The notes: a model not told the origin generated them from the letters alone. Positions 17,321 to 25,985 are shown, numbered from the stretch's first letter. The stretch is DNA of 64,000 nucleotides from an uncultured Eubacterium sp. (GCA_900548465.1 URKY01000008.1:1-64000); one strand, 5' to 3'. Numbers and translations: made by a program.

Positions 17321-18244
17321 ATGGTACATATTCTTTTATTAATATTAAAAATAATAGGAATTACGTTGTTAGTTGTTCTTGGTATATTACTGCTAATTCT
17401 TCTTTTTCCTGTAACGTATAAGATTTCCGGACAATTAGACGAAAAAGATTATTCATTAAAAATAAAAGCGGGGTGGCTTTTTAGCCTTTTACATTTTTCA
17501 TTGAATGTAGAAAAAAAACAGGACATGAAAATGAAATTTAGAATTTTGGGAATCCCCGTTAATATATTTAATAGGGAAAAGAAACAAAAGAAAAAAACTA
17601 AAAAGCATAAAAAAGAAGAAAAGGAAGGCGTGGCATCGGAAAAGGCAGCCGATGAACTGCCAAAACAAAATATAACAGAAAATAAAAGGATAACTGATGA
17701 TGAAGAACAGGAGAATGCCAATATTAGGAAGGAAGAAATTTCTCCGAAGGAAGAAAAAAGGGAATCCTCAGATAATGGTTTTCTTAATAAAATAAAAAAG
17801 TTATTTCTACGTATAAAAAATACAATAAAAAGGATAATTGCTAATATAAAGAAGACAGCTAATGATATACAGGGAATGATTGACAAAGTTAAACATTTCA
17901 AAAAAGTTATAACTTCATCTGTTACAAAGAAAGCCTATAGATATGCAAAAAATATATTGAAGAAATTATTTAAGCATATTATGCCGGGAAAAATAAAGGC
18001 AGACATAAACTTTGGCTTTGAAGAACCTGATTTGACAGGAAAAACTTTAGGGTATATAGCTGTGACAGCGTCAGCATTCAATGTGAATATGAAAAGAATT
18101 AACATAGTTCCCGACTTTGAAAAAAGTGTCCTAAAGGGCAGAATATGCATGAAGGGGCACATAGTGGTCGGGATAGTATTGATATATTTGATGAAACTGT
18201 ATTTTAACAAAGAAATTCATTATTTAGTAAAGAAATATTTATAA
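17321..18244 (+). CDS. DUF2953-like membrane protein (YtfI-like)
   Basis: A 307-aa protein with an N-terminal membrane helix (about residues 3-27, LLLILKIIGITLLVVLGILL), a conserved segment (YSLKIKAGWLFSLLHFSLN), a long lysine/glutamate-rich linker (about 85-165) and a C-terminal part with FGFEEPDLTGKTLGYI-type residues and a second hydrophobic stretch. In Bacillus, ytfI (DUF2953) lies next to ytfJ (GerW), and the same pair is seen here with 14 bp between the genes. It is therefore likely sporulation-linked; the biochemical role is unknown. Confidence 0.75.
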   Translation: MVHILLLILKIIGITLLVVLGILLLILLFPVTYKISGQLDEKDYSLKIKAGWLFSLLHFSLNVEKKQDMKMKFRILGIPVNIFNREKKQKKKTKKHKKEEKEGVASEKAADELPKQNITENKRITDDEEQENANIRKEEISPKEEKRESSDNGFLNKIKKLFLRIKNTIKRIIANIKKTANDIQGMIDKVKHFKKVITSSVTKKAYRYAKNILKKLFKHIMPGKIKADINFGFEEPDLTGKTLGYIAVTASAFNVNMKRINIVPDFEKSVLKGRICMKGHIVVGIVLIYLMKLYFNKEIHYLVKKYL

Positions 18245-18258
18245 AGGAGGCAATTAAT

Positions 18259-18609
18259 ATGTCAGATAATAAAAAAGCCACAGACGATTTATTAAAGGCA
18301 ATGGAAAATTTCATTACAACAAAGTCAGTAGTAGGAGAACCGGTTGTAATTGGTGATACTATAGTTCTCCCAATGGCAGATGTTTCCTTCGGAATGGGAA
18401 TTGGAACCTTTTCTAAGGGGGATAAGGGTACAGGTGGTGTAGGCGGAAAAATTACACCAAGCGCAGTACTGGTTATAAAGAACGGTTCGTCAAAACTGAT
18501 TAGCGTAAAAGATCAGGATGGTTTGTCAAAAATAATTGACATGGTACCCGACATTGTAAATAAATTTACTAAAAAAGAACAGGAAGATTTTGACAACTTA
18601 GATGAATAG
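18259..18609 (+). CDS. gerW: GerW-family sporulation protein (YtfJ)
   Basis: A 116-aa protein with the family's glycine-rich core (VLPMADVSFGMGIGTF, GVGGKITPSAVLVI) and acidic C-terminus. In Bacillus subtilis, GerW is made in the forespore and is needed for normal germination with some germinants. Full length. SD AAAGGAGG. Its pairing with the YtfI-like gene supports the call. Confidence 0.9.
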   Translation: MSDNKKATDDLLKAMENFITTKSVVGEPVVIGDTIVLPMADVSFGMGIGTFSKGDKGTGGVGGKITPSAVLVIKNGSSKLISVKDQDGLSKIIDMVPDIVNKFTKKEQEDFDNLDE

Positions 18610-18672
18610 TGTGCAAAATAGCCATGCCGGTGCATATAATATATTAAACTATAATGATAAAGTGGGAATAGT

Positions 18673-18813
18673 ATGCATAAGTTGTGTGGGTTTGCCATGT
18701 TTTGGTTTGCAGTGGGAATGATTTTATCAATGCTTATTGAAAGTACTTTTTTTACTGTATGTATAATTATTTTATGCCTTATAATAGGTTTCAACCTGTT
18801 TTGCAAAACGTGA
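18673..18813 (+). CDS. Small membrane protein (46 aa)
   Basis: ATG at 18673, stop TGA at 18811-18813. Nearly the whole chain is hydrophobic: two helix-forming stretches (about residues 5-21 and 26-43) joined by IEST. It resembles short uncharacterised Clostridia membrane proteins containing CGFAMFWFAVGM. The SD is weak (GTGGGA). It lies 63 bp after gerW and may share its transcript. Real gene likely but not certain. Confidence 0.5.
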   Translation: MHKLCGFAMFWFAVGMILSMLIESTFFTVCIIILCLIIGFNLFCKT

Positions 18814-18860
18814 CAAAATTAACCGCAAAAAACTATAAGATGAATAATAGAAAGGAACGT

Positions 18861-18893
18861 GTGCATTTATGTACATGTGTCATTTGTTGTTAG
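18861..18893 (+). CDS. Cysteine-rich leader peptide upstream of metF
   Basis: A GTG-initiated 10-codon ORF preceded at the right distance by AAAGGA (18851-18856). It encodes (M)HLCTCVICC, four TGT cysteine codons in the last seven, then TAG. The metF ATG is 22 bases downstream and lacks a clear SD of its own. Polycysteine leader ORFs that sense charged tRNA-Cys are established in mycobacteria; an equivalent here is inference. A second overlapping ORF (18869-18919, 16 codons) ends in ATGA across the metF start. Confidence 0.45.
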   Translation: MHLCTCVICC

Positions 18894-18915
18894 ATATAAA
18901 TGACGGTTTACTAAT

Positions 18916-19785
18916 ATGAATATAGCAGACATTTTTAAGAAAAAAACAGTATTTTCTTTTGAGGTATTTCCACCAAAAAAAGAAAGCGGTGTTGAGACAA
19001 TTTATAAAACATTAGAAGAATTAAAAGATCTAAATCCTGATTTTATAAGTGTCACTTATGGTGCAGGGGGAGTTGGCGTTGCAAATGCAACAACAATCGA
19101 CTTATGTTCCATGATTAAAAACAAATACGGAGTGGAAACAATAGCTCATTTATCATGCCTTTATAACACTGAAGAAAGTATAGATAGAATTCTAAATCAG
19201 TTAAAGGAGAATGGCATTGAAAATATTCTGGCTCTGCGTGGAGACGTAAATCCCGATTTTGAAGTAAAAAATGATTTTAAATATGCTTCTGACTTAACAG
19301 AGTATATTATGTCTAAAAATATGGGATTTAACGTATCAGGGGCATGTTATCCGGAAGTTCATCAGGAAGCGGAAAACATGATTGCTGATATACAAAACCT
19401 TAAGAAAAAGGTAGATGCAGGGGCAGATCATTTGATTTCACAGCTGTTTTTTGACAATAATGCATTTTATGACTTTATAGAGAAAGTAAGAATTGCAGGA
19501 ATAAATGTTCCGGTAGAAGCTGGAATTATGCCTGTAACAAACAAAAAACAGATTGAGAGAATGGTATCAATGTGTGGTGCCAGCATTCCTGCAAAATTAT
19601 CAAAGCTATTACAAAAGTTTGGCGATGACCATATAGCAATGAGAGACGCAGGTATTTCCTATGCTGTTGATCAGATTATAGATTTGGTTGCTAACGGAGT
19701 AGATGGAGTACATATTTATACAATGAATGATCCATATGTTGCTAAGAGAATAAGTGACAGTGTTGCTAATATAATAAAAAAATAA
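18916..19785 (+). CDS. metF: 5,10-methylenetetrahydrofolate reductase
   Basis: TIM-barrel flavoprotein that reduces methylene-THF to methyl-THF, the methyl donor used by MetH two genes downstream. Recognised by FSFEVFPPKKESG, ISVTYGAGGVG, HLSCLYNT, NILALRGD, ISQLFFDN and VEAGIMPVTN. 289 aa is normal. No convincing SD lies before the ATG at 18916. The upstream 16-codon ORF ends in an ATGA overlap with it, so translation may be coupled. Confidence 0.95.
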   Translation: MNIADIFKKKTVFSFEVFPPKKESGVETIYKTLEELKDLNPDFISVTYGAGGVGVANATTIDLCSMIKNKYGVETIAHLSCLYNTEESIDRILNQLKENGIENILALRGDVNPDFEVKNDFKYASDLTEYIMSKNMGFNVSGACYPEVHQEAENMIADIQNLKKKVDAGADHLISQLFFDNNAFYDFIEKVRIAGINVPVEAGIMPVTNKKQIERMVSMCGASIPAKLSKLLQKFGDDHIAMRDAGISYAVDQIIDLVANGVDGVHIYTMNDPYVAKRISDSVANIIKK

Positions 19786-19817
19786 TTTAAAATACTATCA
19801 TAGGAAGCATTAGACGA

Positions 19818-20498
19818 ATGAGTGATTATGAGAGAAAAGTAGTAATTGAAAAATTAAATTATGATGAAGCTCTTAGGTATCTGGGGTATGGAAAAAGTAC
19901 CCCCGATGAGAAAACAGAAGAGCTTCTTTTGTCCTGTGGCGAAGAACTAAAGAAAGTAGTAGATGGAAAATTTATTTATAAAGTTTTTGACTTGGTTAAT
20001 GGACAACCTGAAGGGATTAACTTTGAATTACATGGAGAATCTGTTGCGCAGCATTTAAAAAACTGTAATAAGGTTATATTTTTGTGTGCAACATTGTCCG
20101 CAGGTGTAGATCTGCTTATTAGGAAAAAACAGATAACATCCATGACGGAGGCTATGATAATGGACAGCCTTGCTTCAGCCGTGATAGAACAGGTCTGTGA
20201 CAGGGCAGAAGAAATAATGCTGGCAGATTTTAAGGAATACCAGCACACATGGCGCTATGGACTGGGCTATGGAGATTTTCCAATAACTGACCAGAAGAAT
20301 TTTTTGGAAATCCTTGATGCCCCTAAAAGAATTGGCGTGTGTGTAAATAACAGCATGATGCTAACCCCTTCGAAATCGGTAACCTGTGTTATTGGTCTTG
20401 GATATGATTTGGCAGTTTCAAGCAGAAAAAGTTGTGATACATGTAATTTAAGAGAAACATGCAGGTTTAGAAAAGAAGGAAAAAGCTGTTCATCATAG
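19818..20498 (+). CDS. Methionine synthase activation (reactivation) domain protein
   Basis: A 226-aa stand-alone version of the MetH C-terminal activation domain, which helps reductive methylation of oxidised cobalamin using S-adenosylmethionine. Visible family features are RYLGYGKSTPDE at the start, CATLSAGVD, WRYGLGYGDFPI (AdoMet-binding region) and a Cys-rich tail CDTCNLRETC that may hold an Fe-S cluster. It sits between metF and metH, and the MetH here lacks this domain, so the two proteins together replace a full-length MetH. Confidence 0.9.
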   Translation: MSDYERKVVIEKLNYDEALRYLGYGKSTPDEKTEELLLSCGEELKKVVDGKFIYKVFDLVNGQPEGINFELHGESVAQHLKNCNKVIFLCATLSAGVDLLIRKKQITSMTEAMIMDSLASAVIEQVCDRAEEIMLADFKEYQHTWRYGLGYGDFPITDQKNFLEILDAPKRIGVCVNNSMMLTPSKSVTCVIGLGYDLAVSSRKSCDTCNLRETCRFRKEGKSCSS

Positions 20499-20518
20499 TT
20501 TTTTTATAGGAGTTTACC

Positions 20519-22942
20519 ATGAAGAAAAATATATTTGACAATAATTACGTAATATTAGATGGAGCAATGGGAACAATGCTTCAAAAAAAAGGAATGGAAG
20601 TAGGAACAATTCCTGAAACATTGAATATAACAAAACCGGAATGGATAATTGATATACATAAGCAATATGTAGAGGCTGGGGCAAATATAGTTTATGCCAA
20701 TACATTTGGCGCTAACCGTTACAAGATGGAAAGCAGCGGATATTCAGTTCAGGAACTTATTGGTGCGGCAATTAAGAACGCAAAAGAAGCAGCAAAGGGT
20801 ACGGATGCGTTAGTAGCCTTTGACATGGGTCCCATAGGACAACTTTTGGAACCAACGGGAAGTCTTAGTTTTGAAGAGGCTTATGATATTTTTAAAGAAG
20901 AGGTTATTGCCGCAAAAGGTGCAGATGTAATTGTGATAGAAACAATGACTGATTTGATGGAAATCAAGGCAGCTGTATTGGCAGCAAAGGAAAACAGCGA
21001 TGTACCTGTTCTTGCAACAATGACTTTTGAAAAAAATAAGAGAACATTTACCGGCTGTATGGTTTCGTCAATGTGTCTTACATTACAGGGTCTTGGAGTA
21101 GATGCACTTGGAGTAAACTGTTCTCTTGGACCAAATGATTTGATACCTATTGTGGAAGAAATCTCAAAGTGGACAACAATTCCTATTGTTGTAAAAGCAA
21201 ATGCAGGCTTACCTGATCCCGTTACAAATACATACAATGTAAGCGCAAAAGAATTTGCAGATACATGTAGAAAAATGCTTAATTTTGGTGCAAAAGTTAT
21301 TGGGGGATGTTGCGGAACCACACCTGAATATATTAGAGAAGTAAAAGCAATGCTTGAAGAAGCGTGGAATAACGGAGAATTTAAGAAACAAAAAGTTGAG
21401 GGAAAACTTGCCATTGCTTCAGCACTTAAAACGGTAGTTATTGATCAGCCAAGAATTATCGGGGAAAGAATTAATCCTACAGGTAAGAAAAGATTTAAAC
21501 AGGCCCTAAGAGAAAACGACATGGATTATATTCTGGGTCAGGCTATAGAACAGGTGGAAGGTGGAGCCGACATATTAGATGTAAACGTAGGTTCACCGGA
21601 CATAGATGAAAAGGAAATGATGATTAGAACAATCAAGGCGTTACAGGGAGTAGTGGATGTTCCTTTGCAGATTGATTCTACAAAACCTGAAGTAATAGAA
21701 GCAGCTCTTCGTGTATATAACGGAAAACCGATTGTTAATTCGGTAAACGGTGAAGATAAGGTTCTTGATACAATTTTGCCTGTTGTTGCAAAATATGGCG
21801 CAGCTGTCATTGGATTGGCATTAGATGAAAATGGAATACCGGATACGGCTGAAGGAAGAGTGGAAATCGCAAAGAAAATTATGAATAAGGCAATGTCCTA
21901 TGGCATACCAAAAGAAGATATAATTATTGACTGTTTAACACTTACGGTTTCAGCTGAACAAAAAGCTGCAGGGGAAACACTGAAGGCTCTTAATATTGTA
22001 AAAAATGAGCTGGGGTTAAGAACAGTTCTCGGTGTTTCAAATATTTCCTTTGGACTTCCAAACAGGGAAATAGTTAATAAGACATTTCTTACAATGGCTT
22101 TACATAGTGGACTTGATTTACCTATTATAAATCCAAATGTTCCGTCTATGGTATGGGCTGTAAAAACATATAAAGTTCTGGCAAATATTGATAAAAACTC
22201 AATGGAATTTATTGAATATTCAAGTAACAACGAGCCGGAAGTGACGGTTACGAAAAAAACTGCTACGGAAAATACCGGAAATTCAGCAAATGTAAGTCTT
22301 GGGTCACCTAAGGCAGATGCAATTCTTCATGCAATGGAAACCGGAATGAAGGCTGATGGAAGAAAGCTGACAAAAGAACTTCTTGAAAATGTTCAGGCTA
22401 TGGAGATTATAAACGAGATTCTCATACCGGCTCTGGATATAATAGGAGATAAATTTGAAAAAGGAAAAATATTTTTACCACAGCTTATTTTAGCTGCAGA
22501 TGTTGCAAAGGAATGTTTCGATGAAATCAAGACTTATCTTGCAAATAACGGTGAAAAGTCAGAGTCAAAGGGAAAGATAGTTATTGCCACAGTAAAGGGT
22601 GATATTCATGATATTGGCAAGAACATTGTTAAGGTTATTCTGGAAAACTACGGATTTGATGTTATTGATCTTGGAAGAGATGTAGATCCAATGCTGATTG
22701 TTAATACAACAAAAGAGCAAAATGTCCATCTTGTTGGATTGTCAGCATTAATGACAACTACTCTTGGTGCAATGGAGGATACTATAAATCTTTTACATGA
22801 AAACAATGTGGATTGTAAGATTATGGTAGGGGGAGCAGTACTGACTAAAGATTATGCAATGCAAATCGGGGCAGATTATTATGCTAAGGATGCAAAAATG
22901 AGTGCAGATATAGCAAAAGAAGTGCTTGCAATTTATGAATAA
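20519..22942 (+). CDS. metH: Cobalamin-dependent methionine synthase lacking the activation domain
   Basis: An 807-aa enzyme transferring the methyl group of methyl-THF to homocysteine through cobalamin. Domains in order: homocysteine-binding (1 to about 290; ILDGAMGTMLQ and the zinc-ligand GGCCGTTPE), pterin-binding (about 310-560; GERINPTGKKRF), cobalamin cap (about 600-685) and B12 Rossmann domain (about 690-807; GDIHDIGKNIV carrying the lower axial His). It ends after the B12 domain; activation is supplied by the preceding gene. SD TAGGAG. Confidence 0.96.
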   Translation: MKKNIFDNNYVILDGAMGTMLQKKGMEVGTIPETLNITKPEWIIDIHKQYVEAGANIVYANTFGANRYKMESSGYSVQELIGAAIKNAKEAAKGTDALVAFDMGPIGQLLEPTGSLSFEEAYDIFKEEVIAAKGADVIVIETMTDLMEIKAAVLAAKENSDVPVLATMTFEKNKRTFTGCMVSSMCLTLQGLGVDALGVNCSLGPNDLIPIVEEISKWTTIPIVVKANAGLPDPVTNTYNVSAKEFADTCRKMLNFGAKVIGGCCGTTPEYIREVKAMLEEAWNNGEFKKQKVEGKLAIASALKTVVIDQPRIIGERINPTGKKRFKQALRENDMDYILGQAIEQVEGGADILDVNVGSPDIDEKEMMIRTIKALQGVVDVPLQIDSTKPEVIEAALRVYNGKPIVNSVNGEDKVLDTILPVVAKYGAAVIGLALDENGIPDTAEGRVEIAKKIMNKAMSYGIPKEDIIIDCLTLTVSAEQKAAGETLKALNIVKNELGLRTVLGVSNISFGLPNREIVNKTFLTMALHSGLDLPIINPNVPSMVWAVKTYKVLANIDKNSMEFIEYSSNNEPEVTVTKKTATENTGNSANVSLGSPKADAILHAMETGMKADGRKLTKELLENVQAMEIINEILIPALDIIGDKFEKGKIFLPQLILAADVAKECFDEIKTYLANNGEKSESKGKIVIATVKGDIHDIGKNIVKVILENYGFDVIDLGRDVDPMLIVNTTKEQNVHLVGLSALMTTTLGAMEDTINLLHENNVDCKIMVGGAVLTKDYAMQIGADYYAKDAKMSADIAKEVLAIYE

Positions 22943-22954
22943 CTGTGTTAGAAT
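22926..22954 (+). promoter_or_regulatory. Promoter for rpmB
   Basis: TTGCAA (22926-22931), 17 bp, TAGAAT (22949-22954). The -35 lies inside the end of metH. The predicted start near 22961 gives a leader of about 58 nt. Confidence 0.55.
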
Positions 22955-22967
22955 AGCGTTCGTGTCG

Positions 22968-22994
22968 GGTCAAAGGGAAAGTTAGAGTTTGACC
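22968..22994 (+). promoter_or_regulatory. Hairpin in the rpmB leader
   Basis: A 7-bp stem, GGTCAAA (22968-22974) with TTTGACC (22988-22994), and a 13-nt loop close to the predicted 5' end of the rpmB mRNA. No T-run follows. It could be a 5' stabiliser or an autoregulatory protein site. Confidence 0.4.
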
Positions 22995-23019
22995 TAATTT
23001 ATACAAGGGAGGTGCTATT

Positions 23020-23205
23020 ATGGCTAAATGTAGTATTTGCGGTAAGGGTGCTCATTTTGGAAACGCAGTGAGTCATTCACATAGAAAATCAAACAAAATG
23101 TGGAAGTCAAACGTAAAGTCTGTCAAAGTTAAAACTGAAGGCGGAGCAAAGAAAATGTACGTTTGTACATCATGTTTAAAATCAGGAAAAGTAGAGAGAG
23201 CATAG
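23020..23205 (+). CDS. rpmB: 50S ribosomal protein L28
   Basis: A 61-aa basic ribosomal protein. Begins MAKCSICGKGAHFGNAVSHSH, the typical L28 start with a CxxC pair, and continues with RKSNKMWKSNVKSVK; the tail has a second Cys pair member. Strong SD (GGGAGGT). It has its own promoter at the end of metH and a terminator at 23230. Confidence 0.96.
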   Translation: MAKCSICGKGAHFGNAVSHSHRKSNKMWKSNVKSVKVKTEGGAKKMYVCTSCLKSGKVERA

Positions 23206-23229
23206 CATTTATTTTAGTTATGCATAAAT

Positions 23230-23280
23230 AGAAAAAGAGCGTGAAACAAAAGGAAATCTTTTGAGACATGCTCTTTTTCT
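23230..23280 (+). terminator. Terminator after rpmB
   Basis: A 14-bp stem (23230-23243 with 23267-23280) built on AGAAAAAGAGC / GCTCTTTTTCT, with the T-run inside the right arm. Confidence 0.8.
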
Positions 23281-23307
23281 GCATAAAGAAATAGGTGAGT
23301 ATTCCTA

Positions 23308-23336
23308 TTGTGTTTTTCTCTTAAAAAGGGTATAAT
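23308..23336 (+). promoter_or_regulatory. Promoter for the Asp23/Gls24 gene
   Basis: TTGTGT (23308-23313), 17 bp, perfect TATAAT (23331-23336), about 55 bp upstream of the start at 23391. Confidence 0.65.
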
Positions 23337-23390
23337 ACACCTAACTATGTAAACTTAAATATAAACAAACTCACAGAAGGAGGGAGATAT

Positions 23391-23750
23391 ATGAAAGGTA
23401 AAATGAATACCGATATGGGACAGATATTAATTAGCCCTGAAGTAATAGCTAAATATGCAGGCGAAACAGCTTATGAATGTTTCGGAATTGTAGGTATGGC
23501 TATGGTAAGCATGAAAGACGGACTTGTCAGACTTTTAAAGAAAGACAGTTCTACTAAGGGAATTAATGTTGTTATAGATGAAAATAATGAAATATTAATT
23601 GATTTTCATATTATAGTTGCTTATGGTGTTAACATTGCCACAATAGCAGATAATATCATTTCAAGTGTAAAATACAAAATAGAAGAATTCACTGGAATGA
23701 CAGTAAAAAAAGTTAATATATATGTGGAAGGTGTAAGAACAATAGATTAA
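23391..23750 (+). CDS. Asp23/Gls24 family protein
   Basis: A 119-aa member of the alkaline-shock Asp23/Gls24 family (YloU-like). It contains ISPEVIAKYAGETAYECFGIVGMA and the C-terminal pattern VKYKIEEFTGMTVKKVNIYVEGV. In Firmicutes, a yloU homologue commonly lies between rpmB and the fakA/yloV kinase gene, exactly as here. Proteins of this family associate with the membrane and are linked to envelope stress; the precise activity is unknown. SD AGGAGGGAG. Confidence 0.9.
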   Translation: MKGKMNTDMGQILISPEVIAKYAGETAYECFGIVGMAMVSMKDGLVRLLKKDSSTKGINVVIDENNEILIDFHIIVAYGVNIATIADNIISSVKYKIEEFTGMTVKKVNIYVEGVRTID

Positions 23751-23777
23751 TTGTCTTACCCCCAGGAGGATAAAGTT

Positions 23778-25454
23778 TTGGATATTAAAGTTATTGATGC
23801 ACAGTTATTGCAGAAAATGTTTATTGCAGGTGCAAAAAATCTTGAAGCAAAAAAAGAATGGATTAATGAATTAAATGTATTCCCGGTACCTGATGGTGAT
23901 ACCGGAACTAACATGACTCTTACTATTATGTCTGCCGCAAAGGAAGTCGGTGGAATCACAGAACCTGATATGGAAAACATATCAAAGGCAATTTCTACAG
24001 GATCACTTCGTGGTGCCAGAGGTAATTCAGGGGTTATTTTATCTCAGTTATTCAGAGGATTTACAAGAGAAATAAAGAAATATGACGAAATAAATGTTGA
24101 AGTTTTATCAAAGGCATGTGTAAGAGCAGTTGAGACAGCTTATAAGGCAGTTATGAAGCCAAAAGAAGGAACAATCCTTACAGTTGCCAAAGGTATCGCT
24201 GATAAAACATGTGAATTACTTGGTGAGAGTGAAGACCTTGAATATGTAATTGATGAAGTTATTAAGCATGGAGATTATGTATTAAGTCAGACACCTGAGA
24301 TGTTGCCGGTATTAAAACAGGCAGGTGTTGTTGACTCAGGCGGTCAGGGACTTATGGTAGTGCTTAAGGGTGCCCAGGATGCTTTCTTAGGAAAAGAAGT
24401 AGATTATACATTAGAAACAGTTGCACCGGCTGCTGGGGCAGTAACAGATGATTTGCCTATGGATGAGGCAGAAATCAAGTTCGGTTATTGTACAGAATTT
24501 ATTATTAATTTAGATAAACCAATGTCTGAATCAGAAGAAAAATCATTTAAGGCGTTTTTGGAATCAATAGGTGATTCAATTGTTTTGGTAGCAGATGATG
24601 AAATTGTTAAAGTACATGTTCATACAAATCAGCCGGGTGAAGCATTTACAAGGGCATTAACATATGGTTCATTATCAAGAATGAAAATTGACAACATGCG
24701 TGAAGAACATCACGAGAGATTGATTAAAAATGCCCAGAAGATGGCAGAACAGCAAAAGGCTGAAGAAGAACAGAAGGCTGCAAATGAACCAAAGAAAAAA
24801 TATGGTTTTATAGCAGTATCTGTAGGAAATGGCTTGGATGAAATCTTTAAGGGACTTAATGTTGACTATATTATTTCAGGCGGTCAGACAATGAACCCAA
24901 GTACAGAGGACATTCTTAATGCAGTAGATAAGGTAAATGCTGAAACTATTTTCGTATTACCTAATAACAAGAATATAATTCTTGCTGCAAATCAGGCGGT
25001 AGACCTTGTAGAAGACAAGACACTTGCAGTTATTCCTTCGAAAACAATTCCTCAGGGAATTGCGGCTATGATAGGATTTGTTGATGATATGTCTGTAGAA
25101 GAAAATAAAGAGGCTATGATTGACAGTATGTCATATGTTAAGACAGGGGAAGTAACATATGCAGTAAGGGACACCGTTATTGACGATAAAGAAATCAAAG
25201 AAGGCAATATTATGGGTATCGGCGATGAAGGCATGTTGGCAGTTGGAGAAGAAGTTGCAGATACCACTGTTGAAATGATTAAGGAAATGCAGGATGAAGA
25301 TTCAGAAATTGTCAGCATTTACTACGGCGAAGGCGTAACAAAAGACGATGCAGATGCGCTTGTTGAAAAAATTTCAGATGAATTACCTGATTTAGAAGTT
25401 GAAGTATACGAAGGTGGTCAGCCGGTTTACTATTATATCGTGTCAGTAGAATAG
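23778..25454 (+). CDS. DAK2-domain fatty acid kinase, FakA/YloV family
   Basis: A 558-aa protein with an N-terminal DAK2 (dihydroxyacetone-kinase-like ATP-binding) domain, a middle domain and a C-terminal DegV-related domain. The DAK2 part has LNVFPVPDGDTGTNM, GARGNSGVILSQLFRG and VDSGGQGLMV. FakA relatives phosphorylate fatty acids presented by FakB proteins. Start is TTG at 23778 because AGGAGGA lies 7 bases upstream and alignment with YloV begins here; an in-frame TTG at 23751 would place the SD inside the gene. FakB is not in the window. Confidence 0.92.
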   Translation: MDIKVIDAQLLQKMFIAGAKNLEAKKEWINELNVFPVPDGDTGTNMTLTIMSAAKEVGGITEPDMENISKAISTGSLRGARGNSGVILSQLFRGFTREIKKYDEINVEVLSKACVRAVETAYKAVMKPKEGTILTVAKGIADKTCELLGESEDLEYVIDEVIKHGDYVLSQTPEMLPVLKQAGVVDSGGQGLMVVLKGAQDAFLGKEVDYTLETVAPAAGAVTDDLPMDEAEIKFGYCTEFIINLDKPMSESEEKSFKAFLESIGDSIVLVADDEIVKVHVHTNQPGEAFTRALTYGSLSRMKIDNMREEHHERLIKNAQKMAEQQKAEEEQKAANEPKKKYGFIAVSVGNGLDEIFKGLNVDYIISGGQTMNPSTEDILNAVDKVNAETIFVLPNNKNIILAANQAVDLVEDKTLAVIPSKTIPQGIAAMIGFVDDMSVEENKEAMIDSMSYVKTGEVTYAVRDTVIDDKEIKEGNIMGIGDEGMLAVGEEVADTTVEMIKEMQDEDSEIVSIYYGEGVTKDDADALVEKISDELPDLEVEVYEGGQPVYYYIVSVE

Positions 25455-25467
25455 ACGGAGGCAGAAT

Positions 25468-25974
25468 ATGGATGAAGTTTTTGTAGAACAGATTGTCAAA
25501 AGAAGAATAAGCATTTCAGGAATTTTATTAAGAATGCTATTTATATTCCTGACATTAGCCGGATTAATGAGCATGATGATTTTGGGTATGTTGGGATTTA
25601 CAATTGCAATTTTACTTGGATATGCGACTTATCTCGTATGGGCATATACAAGTGTTGAATATGAATATTCATTTTTGAATGGTGAGTTTTCTGTTGATAA
25701 AATAATAGGACAGAGAAAAAGAAAATCTATTGCAAACTATGATATTAAAGAAGCTGAAATAGTAGCACCTTTAGTTTCGGATGCAGTTGTAAGAGCATCC
25801 GGCAATGCAATAATAAAGGACTATTCTACAAGAACAAATAATAATGATGTATATGCCATGATAATAAACAATTCGAATGGAAAGCTCAAAGTAGTATTTG
25901 AGCCTAACGAAAAGGTTTTAGAAGCTATGTATCATGTTCGTCCTGCCATTGTAAAGAAAGGTGAACAGCTTTAA
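25468..25974 (+). CDS. Hypothetical membrane protein (DUF6106-like)
   Basis: A 168-aa protein with an N-terminal cytoplasmic stretch, two adjacent membrane helices (about residues 18-60) and a C-terminal beta-rich domain (about 65-165; EYEYSFLNGEFSVDKIIGQRKRK). Resembles the Lachnospiraceae family usually called DUF6106; this label is from memory. It follows the fakA-like gene by 13 bp, so it is likely the last gene of that unit, ending at the terminator at 25986. Function unknown. Confidence 0.65.
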   Translation: MDEVFVEQIVKRRISISGILLRMLFIFLTLAGLMSMMILGMLGFTIAILLGYATYLVWAYTSVEYEYSFLNGEFSVDKIIGQRKRKSIANYDIKEAEIVAPLVSDAVVRASGNAIIKDYSTRTNNNDVYAMIINNSNGKLKVVFEPNEKVLEAMYHVRPAIVKKGEQL

Positions 25975-25985
25975 ATTGAAAATAG

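Noticed and set aside
18814..18915. S-box (SAM) riboswitch in front of metF
   Set aside because: The gap is only about 100 bp and lacks the SAM-I core signatures; a leader peptide fits better.
20881..21414. A 177-codon minus-strand ORF
   Set aside because: Antisense of metH; no ribosome site and no recognisable motif.
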